Assembly: GCA_046233115.1 (NCBI GenBank)
Contig: JBJXHM010000020.1
Span: 21,808-85,807, forward strand
Source of the DNA: JACOMY01 sp046233115
GTDB taxonomy: Bacteria; Pseudomonadota; Alphaproteobacteria; Kiloniellales; JACOMY01
Length of the DNA: 64,000 bases
Reading direction: 5' to 3'
Shown here: piece after piece, positions 25,908-33,540 of the stretch
How the letters are laid out: every line of letters begins with the position of its first letter
Numbering within the stretch: the first letter of the stretch is position 1
The notes under the pieces: model-generated
Database searches by the model: none
Told to the model about the DNA's origin: nothing
The model's input: the letters and a program-made list of their open reading frames with translations, nothing else
Translations under genes and position numbers: made by a program

Positions 25908-27101
25908 TCACTCCTTCGGAAAATGCCGTTCCAGGCGGTCGAAGGCCTCCTCGATCGCCGTGTCCTCGACGCAGTAGGCCATGCGGACGTGGTGCTCCCC
26001 GCTCGGGCCGAAGGCGCTGCCCGGTGTCACCACCACGCCGCATTCGGCCACCAGGTGCGTGGCGAAGCTCAGCGAATCCTGGTGCGGCATCAGCAGCCTG
26101 GGAAAGACGTAGTAGGCACCCTGCGGCCGGGCGTAGGAGAAGGCGTGAGACATCGCGTCCAGCCGCTCGCAGATCAGCGCCCGCCGCCGCTCCAGCACGG
26201 CCGAGAACTCGGCGATGTGGTCGGGCGGAGCTTTCAGCGCCGCCAGAGCCGCGACCTGGGCAATGCGCGGCGCACAGATCACCGTGGCGTCGTGCACCTT
26301 CAGGACCTGCGGTTTCAGCTCGGGCGGCAGAACTGCGTAGGCGATCCGCCAGCCGCTCATCGCGTAGCTCTTCGAGAAGGTGAAGTGGTAGGCAAGGCTG
26401 TCCTTCAACTCCGGCAGCGAGGCGAGGTTGAAGCTGGTCGGCTCGCTTCCGTAGGTGAAGCGGGAGTAGGGATCGTCCAGCACCAGCAGGACGCCGCGCG
26501 CCAGCGCAATCTCGCCGACCCGCCGCAGTGCGGCCTCGGTGAAAATACGGCCGGTGGGATTGGAGGGGGTGACCAGGACGATCGCCTTGGTGCTCGGTCC
26601 GACCAAGCGCTCCAGTGCGCCCGGATCCAGGGACCAGTCCTCGTCCTCGTTCAGCTTCCAGGGCACCGGCCGACCGCCGCAGAGGCGGATCTGCAGGTAG
26701 TGCGAGCTGAAGCCGGGATCGGTCAGGATCACTTCGTCGCCCGGCTCCAGCAGGGTGTGGAACAGGGCATTCAGGCCCTGCATGTTGCCGGCGGTCACGA
26801 TGATCTGGCGGTCGGGGTCGACCGCGACACCGGTGCGCGCCTGGTGCTCGGCAGCCGCGGCCTCGCGCAGCTCCTTCACGCCGTCGGGCAGCGCGTACTT
26901 GCCGATGTCGGGATCGGCGGCGAGCGCGTCCGCCACCGCGCGGCGGATCGGCTCGGGCGTCGGGAAGGAGGGCAGGCCCCAGGCCAGGGAGACGGAGCCG
27001 GGCGTCGCCGCGCCCAGCATCGCCATGCGCTTGATCGCCGAGACCTCGATCCTGGCGACTGCCCGCGAGATGCGGGAGGGGCGGTCAGAAGCGGCGGCCA
27101 T
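25908..27101 (-). CDS. PLP-dependent aminotransferase (class I/II)
   Basis: 397 residues, the standard fold-type I size. Motifs: SLAWGLPSFPTPEPIRRAV, VTAGNMQGLNALFHTLLEPG, VTPSNPTGRIF, LDDPYSRFTYG, and FSKSYAMSGWRIAY, where the lysine binds pyridoxal phosphate at about residue 240. The C-terminal HHVRMAYCVE carries the substrate-carboxylate arginine. It overlaps the end of the amino-acid dehydrogenase gene by 17 bases. This places it at the 3' end of the 2-oxoacid dehydrogenase operon, and it probably deaminates an amino acid to the 2-oxoacid fed to that complex. A branched-chain or aromatic substrate is likely but not shown. Confidence 0.92.
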   Translation of the reverse strand: MAAASDRPSRISRAVARIEVSAIKRMAMLGAATPGSVSLAWGLPSFPTPEPIRRAVADALAADPDIGKYALPDGVKELREAAAAEHQARTGVAVDPDRQIIVTAGNMQGLNALFHTLLEPGDEVILTDPGFSSHYLQIRLCGGRPVPWKLNEDEDWSLDPGALERLVGPSTKAIVLVTPSNPTGRIFTEAALRRVGEIALARGVLLVLDDPYSRFTYGSEPTSFNLASLPELKDSLAYHFTFSKSYAMSGWRIAYAVLPPELKPQVLKVHDATVICAPRIAQVAALAALKAPPDHIAEFSAVLERRRALICERLDAMSHAFSYARPQGAYYVFPRLLMPHQDSLSFATHLVAECGVVVTPGSAFGPSGEHHVRMAYCVEDTAIEEAFDRLERHFPKE

Positions 27102-28188
27102 AGGACATCGCCCGACGTACGCGCTCGACCGCCAGCGCTTGGGCGGCGGCCATCGGCGTCACCTTCTCCTCGCGGGCCCTGGTCAGCACCGCGCGCGTGT
27201 TCTCCCGAACCTTCTCCTCGATGATGTGCAGGGCCTGGGCCTGGCTGCCGCCGCGGTACTCCACCGCCGCGCAGATCACCCCGCCGGCATTGGCGATGAA
27301 GTCGGGGACGGAGAGGATGCCGCGGCGGGCCAGTTCCTCCTCCATCCCGGGCGCCACGGCGATGTTGGCGCCCGAGACCACGACCTTGGCCTTGATCCGC
27401 GCCACCGTGTCGGCGCGGATCACGTCGGGCCGGGCTGCCGGGATGAAGTAGTCGCAATCCACGTCCAGGATGGCGTCGCGGTCACTGCTGCCACAGCCGC
27501 CGAGGCCGCCGACACTGCCGCTCGCCTTGGCCTCGGCCAGGGCGGTCAGCTCCAGGCCGGCTGGATCCAGCGCGCAGCCGCGGGAATCGGAGACGGCGAC
27601 GATGCGGGCACCACGCTGGGTGAGGAAGCGGGCGGCGTGGCGGCCGACCGAGCCGTAGCCCTGGATCGCGATCCGCGCGCCCTCCAGCGGGATGCCGGCG
27701 AAGGACTGGGCCTCCTCGGCCGCCACCGCTACGCCCAGGCCGGTGGCGCCGATCACGTCGAGCGGGATGCCGCCGATCTCGGGCGGCAGGCCGACGGCGC
27801 GGCCGGTCTCGTCGCGGACCCAGGCCATGGCGACCTCGTTGCTGCCCATGTCGGGACCCGGAATGTAGTCGCGGATATCGGCGATGCGGCGCGCGAAGGC
27901 GCGGACCAGGTGCTCCTTCTCCTTCGGCGGTATCTTTGGATCGGCGAGGATGATCGACTTGCCGCCGCCATGCGGCAGGCCGGCGGCCGCGTTCTTCAGG
28001 GTCATCGCGCGGGCCAGCCGCCGGCATTCCTCGACCGTGCCCTCCAGGGTCAGGCGGACGCCGCCGATCGAGGGGCCGGCGGCCACGTTGTCGACCACCA
28101 CCAGGGCCTTCAGGCCGCAGCCGGGATCGGCCAGTTCCGCCACCATCTGGGGGCCCAGGTCGTTCAGCTCGCCGGCGTCCTCCGCCAT
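27085..28188 (-). CDS. Glu/Leu/Phe/Val dehydrogenase family protein
   Basis: 367 residues resembling leucine/valine dehydrogenases. The substrate domain includes GPSIGGVRLT, RLARAMTLKNAAAGLPHGGGKSII (catalytic lysine) and IPGPDMGSNEVAMAWV (catalytic Asp region). The NAD-binding domain has IQGYGSVGRHAARFL at about residue 173 and FIANAGGVICAAVEYRGG near 300. The enzyme converts an L-amino acid to its 2-oxoacid with release of ammonia. It sits directly between the aminotransferase and the acyltransferase genes (1-base gap to the E2 stop), giving two alternative routes of deamination in front of the 2-oxoacid dehydrogenase. Branched-chain substrates are the best guess. Confidence 0.92.
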   Translation of the reverse strand: MAEDAGELNDLGPQMVAELADPGCGLKALVVVDNVAAGPSIGGVRLTLEGTVEECRRLARAMTLKNAAAGLPHGGGKSIILADPKIPPKEKEHLVRAFARRIADIRDYIPGPDMGSNEVAMAWVRDETGRAVGLPPEIGGIPLDVIGATGLGVAVAAEEAQSFAGIPLEGARIAIQGYGSVGRHAARFLTQRGARIVAVSDSRGCALDPAGLELTALAEAKASGSVGGLGGCGSSDRDAILDVDCDYFIPAARPDVIRADTVARIKAKVVVSGANIAVAPGMEEELARRGILSVPDFIANAGGVICAAVEYRGGSQAQALHIIEEKVRENTRAVLTRAREEKVTPMAAAQALAVERVRRAMSYGRRF

Positions 28189-28189
28189 G

Positions 28190-29308
28190 TCATGTCTCCT
28201 TCTCGAGGTCCTCGATCAGCGCCTTCAGGAAGCGGGCCGCCTCGCCGCCGGTGACCACGCGATGGTCGAAGGTCAGCGACAGCGGCAGCAGCCGGCGCAC
28301 GGCCGGCTGGCCGTCGACCGCTACCACCCTGGGTGCGATGCGCCCGGCCGAGACGATGGCGACCTGCGGCGGCACCACCACCGGGGCCGCCCAGCGGCCG
28401 GCGATCATGCCGAAGTTCGACAGCGTGATGCTGGCGCCGCGCAGCTCCTCCGGCGGGATCGCACGGGCCACCACGTCGGCCTTCAGCCGCTCAAGCCCGG
28501 CTCGCAGGCTCGCCGCGTCGCGCGCGCCGACGTCGCGCAGCACCGGCACGAAGAGGCCATCCGGCGTGTCCACCGCGATCCCCAGATCCACCCTCTGCAG
28601 CAGCCGGCGGCCCCCGGCTGCCGCGTCGAACCGGGCGTTGAGTGCGGGTTCCGCCGCTGCCGCCACGGCAAGGGCACGGGCCAGCCGCACGGTAACGTCG
28701 GCGGTCTCGTTGGCCCAGGTGTCGACGTCGGCCTCGTCGGACACTGTTGCCGGCACCACCGCGGCATGGGCCTCGGCCATCCGCCTGGCCATGGCGCGGC
28801 GCACGCCGCGTAGGGGCTCCAGCGGTCCTGCAGCTGAGGAAGTGGCGGCCGCACGCCGGACGTCGTCTGTGGTGATCGCCCCCTCCGGGCCGCTGCCGGA
28901 GAGGCTCGTCAGATCGACGCCCTCGCGTTCGGCCAGGGCCCGCACGGCCGGCGCGGCACGCACCCGGCCGCCGCGCTGCTTCGGCCTTTCCGCTATGGTC
29001 TCGGTCGGCGGTGGGGTCTCCTCCTGCGGCAGCTCGCCGACGATGGCGCCGGGTTCGCTCCCGGCGCCGGCTTCCTCGAACTCGACCAGCGGGCTGCCGA
29101 CCTGGATCATCTCACCCTCGGCGCCGTGCAGGGCGGCGATGCGGCCGGCCCGGGGCGAGGGTACCTCGACCACCGCCTTGTCGGTCTCGACCGAGACCAG
29201 CGGCTGGTCGACCACCACGTGGTCGCCGACCGACACGTGCCAGGTCACGATCTCGGCCTCGTGCAAGCCTTCGCCCAGGTCGGGCAGGGTGAAGGTGCCC
29301 TCTGCCAT
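28190..29308 (-). CDS. Dihydrolipoamide acyltransferase, E2 of 2-oxoacid dehydrogenase complex
   Basis: 372 residues, short for an E2, with three domains. The first is one lipoyl domain (residues about 5-80; SVETDKAVVEVPSPRAG with the lipoylated lysine). The second is a peripheral-subunit-binding domain at about 113-150 (RAAPAVRALAEREGVDLTSL). The third is the acyltransferase core, with the catalytic TFDHRVVTGGEAARFLKAL near the C-terminus. Linkers are Pro/Glu/Ala rich. It accepts the acyl group from E1 and passes it to CoA. The E1 beta gene ends six bases upstream. The operon lacks an E3 (lipoamide dehydrogenase) gene, which must come from elsewhere. Branched-chain specificity is inferred from the neighbouring dehydrogenase. 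Confidence 0.93.
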   Translation of the reverse strand: MAEGTFTLPDLGEGLHEAEIVTWHVSVGDHVVVDQPLVSVETDKAVVEVPSPRAGRIAALHGAEGEMIQVGSPLVEFEEAGAGSEPGAIVGELPQEETPPPTETIAERPKQRGGRVRAAPAVRALAEREGVDLTSLSGSGPEGAITTDDVRRAAATSSAAGPLEPLRGVRRAMARRMAEAHAAVVPATVSDEADVDTWANETADVTVRLARALAVAAAAEPALNARFDAAAGGRRLLQRVDLGIAVDTPDGLFVPVLRDVGARDAASLRAGLERLKADVVARAIPPEELRGASITLSNFGMIAGRWAAPVVVPPQVAIVSAGRIAPRVVAVDGQPAVRRLLPLSLTFDHRVVTGGEAARFLKALIEDLEKET

Positions 29309-29314
29309 GGCCCG

Positions 29315-30295
29315 CTACCCGAAGGCCAGGACGCGCCGGCAAGCGGCGAGGATGCGCGCCTCGGAGGGCAGGTAGGCCTTCTCCAGGCGCAGCAGCGGCA
29401 TCACGGTATCCCAGCCGGCGACCCGCACCACCGGCGCCAGCAGCGACAGCAGTCCCTCCTCAGCCAGGCGGGCGGCGATCTCGGCGCCGAAGCCGCCGGT
29501 CAGCGCCGCCTCCTGCACGATGACGCAGCGCCCGGTCTTGCCGACCGAGGTCAGCACCGTCGCCATGTCCGGCGGCTTCAGGGTGGCGAGGTCAATGACC
29601 TCGGCCTCGACCCCCTCGCCGGTCAGGGCCTCGGCGGCGGCCAGGGTCTCCTGCACCATGGCGCCCCAGGTCACCAGGGTGAGGTCGCTGCCCGCGCGCA
29701 GCACGAAGGCGCGGTCCAGCGGCAGGGCCTTGCCGTCGTCCTCCACCGCCTCCTTGTGCGCCCGGTAGAGCCGCTTGGGCTCCAGGAAGACCACCGGGTC
29801 GGGATCGCGGATCGCCGCCAGCAGCAGGCCGTAGGCGCGCTGCGGCGAGGAGGGGATCACCACCCGGAGCCCCGGAATGTGGGCAAGCAGCGCCTCGGTG
29901 CTCTCCGAGTGGTGCTCGGGCGCGCCGATGCCGCCGCCGAAGGGTGCGCGTAGCACCAGCGGACAGGTGAGCCGCCCGCGGGTGCGGTTGCGCAGCCGGC
30001 TGGCGTGGTTCAGGAGCTGGTCGATGGCCGGGTAGAGGAACCCCATAAACTGGATCTCGGCGACCGGCTTCAGGCCCACGGCCGCCATGCCCACGCTGGT
30101 GCCGGCGATCGCGCCCTCGGCCAGCGGAGTATCGAGCACGCGCTCCTCGCCGAAGCGGGCGAGTAGGCCGTCGGTGGCGCGGAAGACACCGCCGTCGACA
30201 CCCACGTCCTCGCCCAGGACCACCACGTCGGGATCCTCTTCCAGCGCGCGCGCCAGGGCCAGGGTGACGGCGCCGACCAGGGTGGTCTCAGGCAT
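29315..30295 (-). CDS. 2-oxoacid dehydrogenase E1 component, beta subunit
   Basis: 326 residues, the usual E1-beta length. It begins MPETTLVGAVTLALARALEE, and VVVLGEDVGVDGGVFRATDG follows at about 22. The transketolase pyrimidine-binding domain comes next (LAEGAIAGTSVGMAAVGLKP, EIQFMGFLYPAIDQLLNHAS). The C-terminal domain includes LVTWGAMVQETLAAAEAL and VIDLATLKPPD. With the alpha subunit it forms the thiamine-diphosphate enzyme that decarboxylates 2-oxoacids. A longer frame to 30415 exists but overlaps the alpha gene; ATG 30295 overlaps the alpha stop by 8 bases, typical for coupled subunits. Confidence 0.94.
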   Translation of the reverse strand: MPETTLVGAVTLALARALEEDPDVVVLGEDVGVDGGVFRATDGLLARFGEERVLDTPLAEGAIAGTSVGMAAVGLKPVAEIQFMGFLYPAIDQLLNHASRLRNRTRGRLTCPLVLRAPFGGGIGAPEHHSESTEALLAHIPGLRVVIPSSPQRAYGLLLAAIRDPDPVVFLEPKRLYRAHKEAVEDDGKALPLDRAFVLRAGSDLTLVTWGAMVQETLAAAEALTGEGVEAEVIDLATLKPPDMATVLTSVGKTGRCVIVQEAALTGGFGAEIAARLAEEGLLSLLAPVVRVAGWDTVMPLLRLEKAYLPSEARILAACRRVLAFG

Positions 30296-31385
30296 CGTCT
30301 GCCTCCCCGGCGAGCGCGCGCCGCTGTGCCTCCAGGTCCGCCGGCAGGGTGGCATAGAGGCTGTCGAACATCTCGGTCGCCGCGGCCGGCGGCTGCGCCA
30401 GGTAGGCGACCACACCGGCCTCGATCTCGGCGGCGACCTCCTCCAGCAGGGCGACCTCGTCCTCCTTGCTCCACCAGCCGCGCGCGGTGAGGTAGCCGCG
30501 CAGGCGCAGCAGCGGCTCCGCCTTCCAGTGGGCGCCGACCTCCTCGCTGTCGCGATAGCGGCCGGCGTCGTCGGCGGTGGTGTGGTCCGAAAGGCGGTAG
30601 GTCACGGCCTCCATGAGCTGCGGGCCGGCACCCGCGCGGGCGGCGGCCAGCAGGCGTTCGGCCACGCTGGTGACGGCGACCAGATCGTTGCCGTCCACCT
30701 GCTCGCCCGGAATGCCGGCGGCGAGCGCCTTCTGGGCATAAGTCCTGGCCGCGGTCTGCCTGGCCTTGGGCACGGAGATCGCCCAGGCGTTGTTGCTGAC
30801 CACCATCAGCAGCGGCGCCTTCCAGGCCCCGGCGCAGTTCAGCGCTTCGTAGAAGTCTCCCTTGGAGGTCCCGCCGTCGCCGACGAAGCAGACCGCCGCC
30901 GCCGGCTCCTTGCGGTGCTTGAGGGCGTAGGCGACGCCGGCCGCATGGAGGCACTGGCTCGCCACGGGGATCGCGATCGGGAAGTCGCGGCCGAACTCCG
31001 GCGCGGCGCTGCCGCGCTCGTCGCCGCCCCAGTAGGCCAGGAGGGCCTGGAGCGGCGCGCCGCGCCAGAGCTGGGCCGAGGCCTCGCGGTAGGAGGGCAG
31101 CAGCACGTCCTCGGGCATCATCGCCGCGGCGACGCCGACCCCGATCGCCTCCTGCCCCAGCGAGGAGGCGAAGGTGCCGAGCCGGCCGGTGCGTTGCAGC
31201 GAGACCGCCTTGGCGTCGAACTGGCGGGTCAGGGCCATGCCACGATAGAGCGCGATCAGACGGTCCCGGTCTTCCGCGACATCTTCCGCGCCCGGCGGCA
31301 GGTCTTCAGCGAGGCTTCCATCCGCTGCGATGCAGCGGGTGCAGGGAATCTCGAAGCTCGCGGCCTTGCTAACGCTCTTGACCAT
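30288..31385 (-). CDS. 2-oxoacid dehydrogenase E1 component, alpha subunit
   Basis: 365 residues starting MVKSVSKAASFEIPCTRC. The thiamine diphosphate motif is FVGDGGTSKGDFYEALNCAG (about residue 170), followed by LMVVSNNAWAISVP. The phosphorylation-loop region TYRLSDHTTADDAGRYR is typical of branched-chain and acetoin-type E1-alpha. The frame stays open upstream to 31631, but that extension is not protein-like and ATG 31385 fits the family. First gene of the operon E1a-E1b-E2-amino acid dehydrogenase-aminotransferase. Regulation is probably from the 315-base divergent region to its right. Confidence 0.93.
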   Translation of the reverse strand: MVKSVSKAASFEIPCTRCIAADGSLAEDLPPGAEDVAEDRDRLIALYRGMALTRQFDAKAVSLQRTGRLGTFASSLGQEAIGVGVAAAMMPEDVLLPSYREASAQLWRGAPLQALLAYWGGDERGSAAPEFGRDFPIAIPVASQCLHAAGVAYALKHRKEPAAAVCFVGDGGTSKGDFYEALNCAGAWKAPLLMVVSNNAWAISVPKARQTAARTYAQKALAAGIPGEQVDGNDLVAVTSVAERLLAAARAGAGPQLMEAVTYRLSDHTTADDAGRYRDSEEVGAHWKAEPLLRLRGYLTARGWWSKEDEVALLEEVAAEIEAGVVAYLAQPPAAATEMFDSLYATLPADLEAQRRALAGEADDA

Positions 31386-31700
31386 GACGCGCCGGTTCCG
31401 TTTCCGCGTTACCCTCTTGCACTTGGTCGGCACCGAGGTGCCGTGCAAGCCCCGGCTGGGACATGGCAGCCGGCAAAGGGCAAAAAGATGTCTGCGTTCA
31501 TCGCCTTCTCCCAAGGGCGGGGCTCTGCTCCCACCTTGCCAGCATCGCAGCCTGGGTAAAGCGCTGCAATGATTTGGATCAGTGATCGGATGACCGGGCA
31601 AATCTGGCCGCTCAGGAATGACCCAGGTCATGGAGGCAGGGCCGCCCCGCAGTCAGGCTGAAGGCAAATTATCGTTTTCCAAGCGACGGAGGAGAAAGCC
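31386..31700. promoter_or_regulatory. Divergent promoter region, 2-oxoacid dehydrogenase operon and cDPGS-like gene
   Basis: 315 bases with no supported gene between E1-alpha (minus) and the GTPase gene (plus). It contains the operator-like palindrome at 31618-31631 and GATC-AGT-GATC at 31577-31587. Both promoters must lie here. Confidence 0.45.
31618..31631. promoter_or_regulatory. Candidate operator palindrome ATGACC-CA-GGTCAT
   Basis: Perfect 6-bp arms with a 2-base spacer, about 70 bases upstream of the plus-strand gene and 235 bases upstream of E1-alpha. It could bind a dimeric regulator controlling one or both units. No regulator gene is adjacent. Confidence 0.33.
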
Positions 31701-33044
31701 ATGGAGCGAACCAGGATCGTGATCATGGGCGCGGCCGGCCGGGACTTTCATAACTTCAATGTGGCCTACCGCGACGACCCCTCTGTCGAGGTCGTGGCCT
31801 TCACGGCCGCGCAGATCCCCGGCATCGACGCCCGCAGCTATCCGCCGGAGCTGGCCGGCCCCGCCTACCCTGACGGGATTCCGATCTTGCCGGAGAGCCG
31901 GCTGGAGGAGGTCTGCGCCGAGCACAGCGTGCAGCGGGTGGTCTTCGCATACAGCGATATCAGCCACGAGCAGGCGATGCATCAGGCTTCGCGCTGCCTG
32001 GCGGCCGGGGCCGACTTCCTGGTGCTGGGGCCGCGGTCGACGCAGCTCGTCAGCCGCCATCCGGTGATCGCGGTGACCGCCATCCGCACCGGCTGCGGCA
32101 AGTCGCAGACGGCACGCTACATCGCGCGCTGGCTGCGCGAGCGCGGCTACAGGCCGGCGGTGATCCGCCATCCCATGCCCTATGGCCTGCTCGCCCGCCA
32201 GGCGGTGCAGCGCTTCGCCAGCGCCGCCGACCTCGACGTCGCCGCCTGCACCAACGAGGAGCGCGAGGAGTACGAGCCGCACATCGCCATGGGCGGCGTG
32301 GTCTTCGCCGGCGCAGATACCGCGGCCGTCCTGGCCCGGGCGGAAAGCGAGTCGGACCTGATCATCTGGGACGGCGGCAACAACGACTTCTCCTTCCTGC
32401 GTCCTGACCTGCACATCGTGCTGGCCGACGCCCTGCGTCCCGGTCAGGCCGCGCGTTACCATCCGGGCGAAGCGGTGGCGCGCAGGGCCGACGTCCTGGT
32501 GCTGAACAAGATCGATTCCGCCGCTGCCGGCGACATCGAGACGGTGCTCGGCGAGCTGCGCCGGCTGAACCCCACCGCGCCGATCGTGCGCGCGGCCTCG
32601 CCGGTCGTCGCCGACCGGCCGGAGGCGATCGAGGGCCACCAGGTCCTGGTCATCGAGGACGGTCCCACCGTCACCCACGGCGGCCGGCCACACGGGGCCG
32701 GCCTGGTCGCCGCTCAGCACTACGGTGCAGCCGAGGTCGTCGACCCCCGCGGGTTTGCCGTGCCCGCCATTGTCGAGCTCTATCGGAGCTATCCGCACCT
32801 CGGCCCGGTGCTGCCGGCCGTCGGCTACAGCGACCAGCAGCGCCAGGCCCTGTCCCAGACCATCGCCGCCAGCCCGGCCGAGACGGTGCTGATCGCCACG
32901 CCGATGGACCTGAGCGGCCTGGTGCCGGCGGACAAGACGGCGGTGCGGGTGCGCTACGACTACGCCGATGCCGGCGAGCCCAGGCTGGCGACGTTCCTCG
33001 AGCGCTTCTGCGCCGATCACAGGAAGGCGACAGGAGCGGGTTGA
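31701..33044 (+). CDS. Cyclic 2,3-diphosphoglycerate synthase-like P-loop NTPase
   Basis: 447 residues. The N-terminal Rossmann-like part starts RIVIMGAAGRDFHNFNVAYR and continues AAQIPGIDARSYPPELAG. A P-loop then appears at TAIRTGCGKSQTARY (about residue 130), with LIIWDGGNNDFSFL as a Walker B-like segment and VLNKIDSA as a GTPase-like NKxD motif. This matches the family named after archaeal cyclic 2,3-diphosphoglycerate synthetase, which is also widespread in bacteria where its product is not proven. GGAGGA lies eight bases before the ATG. It is followed 63 bases later by a cupin gene, probably in the same transcript. Confidence 0.85.
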   Translation: MERTRIVIMGAAGRDFHNFNVAYRDDPSVEVVAFTAAQIPGIDARSYPPELAGPAYPDGIPILPESRLEEVCAEHSVQRVVFAYSDISHEQAMHQASRCLAAGADFLVLGPRSTQLVSRHPVIAVTAIRTGCGKSQTARYIARWLRERGYRPAVIRHPMPYGLLARQAVQRFASAADLDVAACTNEEREEYEPHIAMGGVVFAGADTAAVLARAESESDLIIWDGGNNDFSFLRPDLHIVLADALRPGQAARYHPGEAVARRADVLVLNKIDSAAAGDIETVLGELRRLNPTAPIVRAASPVVADRPEAIEGHQVLVIEDGPTVTHGGRPHGAGLVAAQHYGAAEVVDPRGFAVPAIVELYRSYPHLGPVLPAVGYSDQQRQALSQTIAASPAETVLIATPMDLSGLVPADKTAVRVRYDYADAGEPRLATFLERFCADHRKATGAG

Positions 33045-33107
33045 ACTCCAAGCCGGCTTGCGGACAGACTCTCCCGGTGAGGAGGCCTGGCGACAAGGAG
33101 GTCGAGC

Positions 33108-33533
33108 ATGCCCCGGTGGATCGATGCGGTCAGGATCGTGAGGGCAGACGCGCTACGGGCGGCGAAGACGGGACCCGGAGGGACCGGCCGGGCCACGGTC
33201 TTCGACTTCGCCGGTGACGGCACAGGCAAGACCTGGCTGGGGTCGGTGACCCTGCCGCCGGGCATGGCGACCGGGCCGCACCATCACGGCAGCACCGAGG
33301 TCGCCTTCTACCTTGTGCGCGGCCGCGTCGAGGTGCGCTGGGGCAAGCAGCTCGACTACGTCGCCGACCTGGAGCCGGGCGACTTCGCCCACTTCGCCCC
33401 AAATGTACCGCACCAGGAGCGCAACCTCTCGGAGGAGGAGACGGCCGAGCTGGTCGCGGTGCGCAGCGACCCCGATGCCGTCTTCGTCAAGCTGGACACG
33501 CCGGTGGTCGAGGCACCGGAGCGGCGCGCCTGA
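33108..33533 (+). CDS. Cupin domain protein
   Basis: 141 residues with one cupin barrel. The first metal motif is GPHHHGSTEVAFYLVRG (residues about 62-78) and the second is LEPGDFAHFAPNVPHQERN (about 91-109), giving the histidines and glutamate for a metal site. AAGGAGG is placed ideally before the ATG. Single-domain cupins include small dioxygenases, isomerases and ligand-binding proteins; nothing here chooses between them. It follows the cDPGS-like gene on the same strand and converges with the hydantoinase B gene, whose stop is eight bases away. Confidence 0.88.
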   Translation: MPRWIDAVRIVRADALRAAKTGPGGTGRATVFDFAGDGTGKTWLGSVTLPPGMATGPHHHGSTEVAFYLVRGRVEVRWGKQLDYVADLEPGDFAHFAPNVPHQERNLSEEETAELVAVRSDPDAVFVKLDTPVVEAPERRA

Positions 33534-33540
33534 GCCTCAC

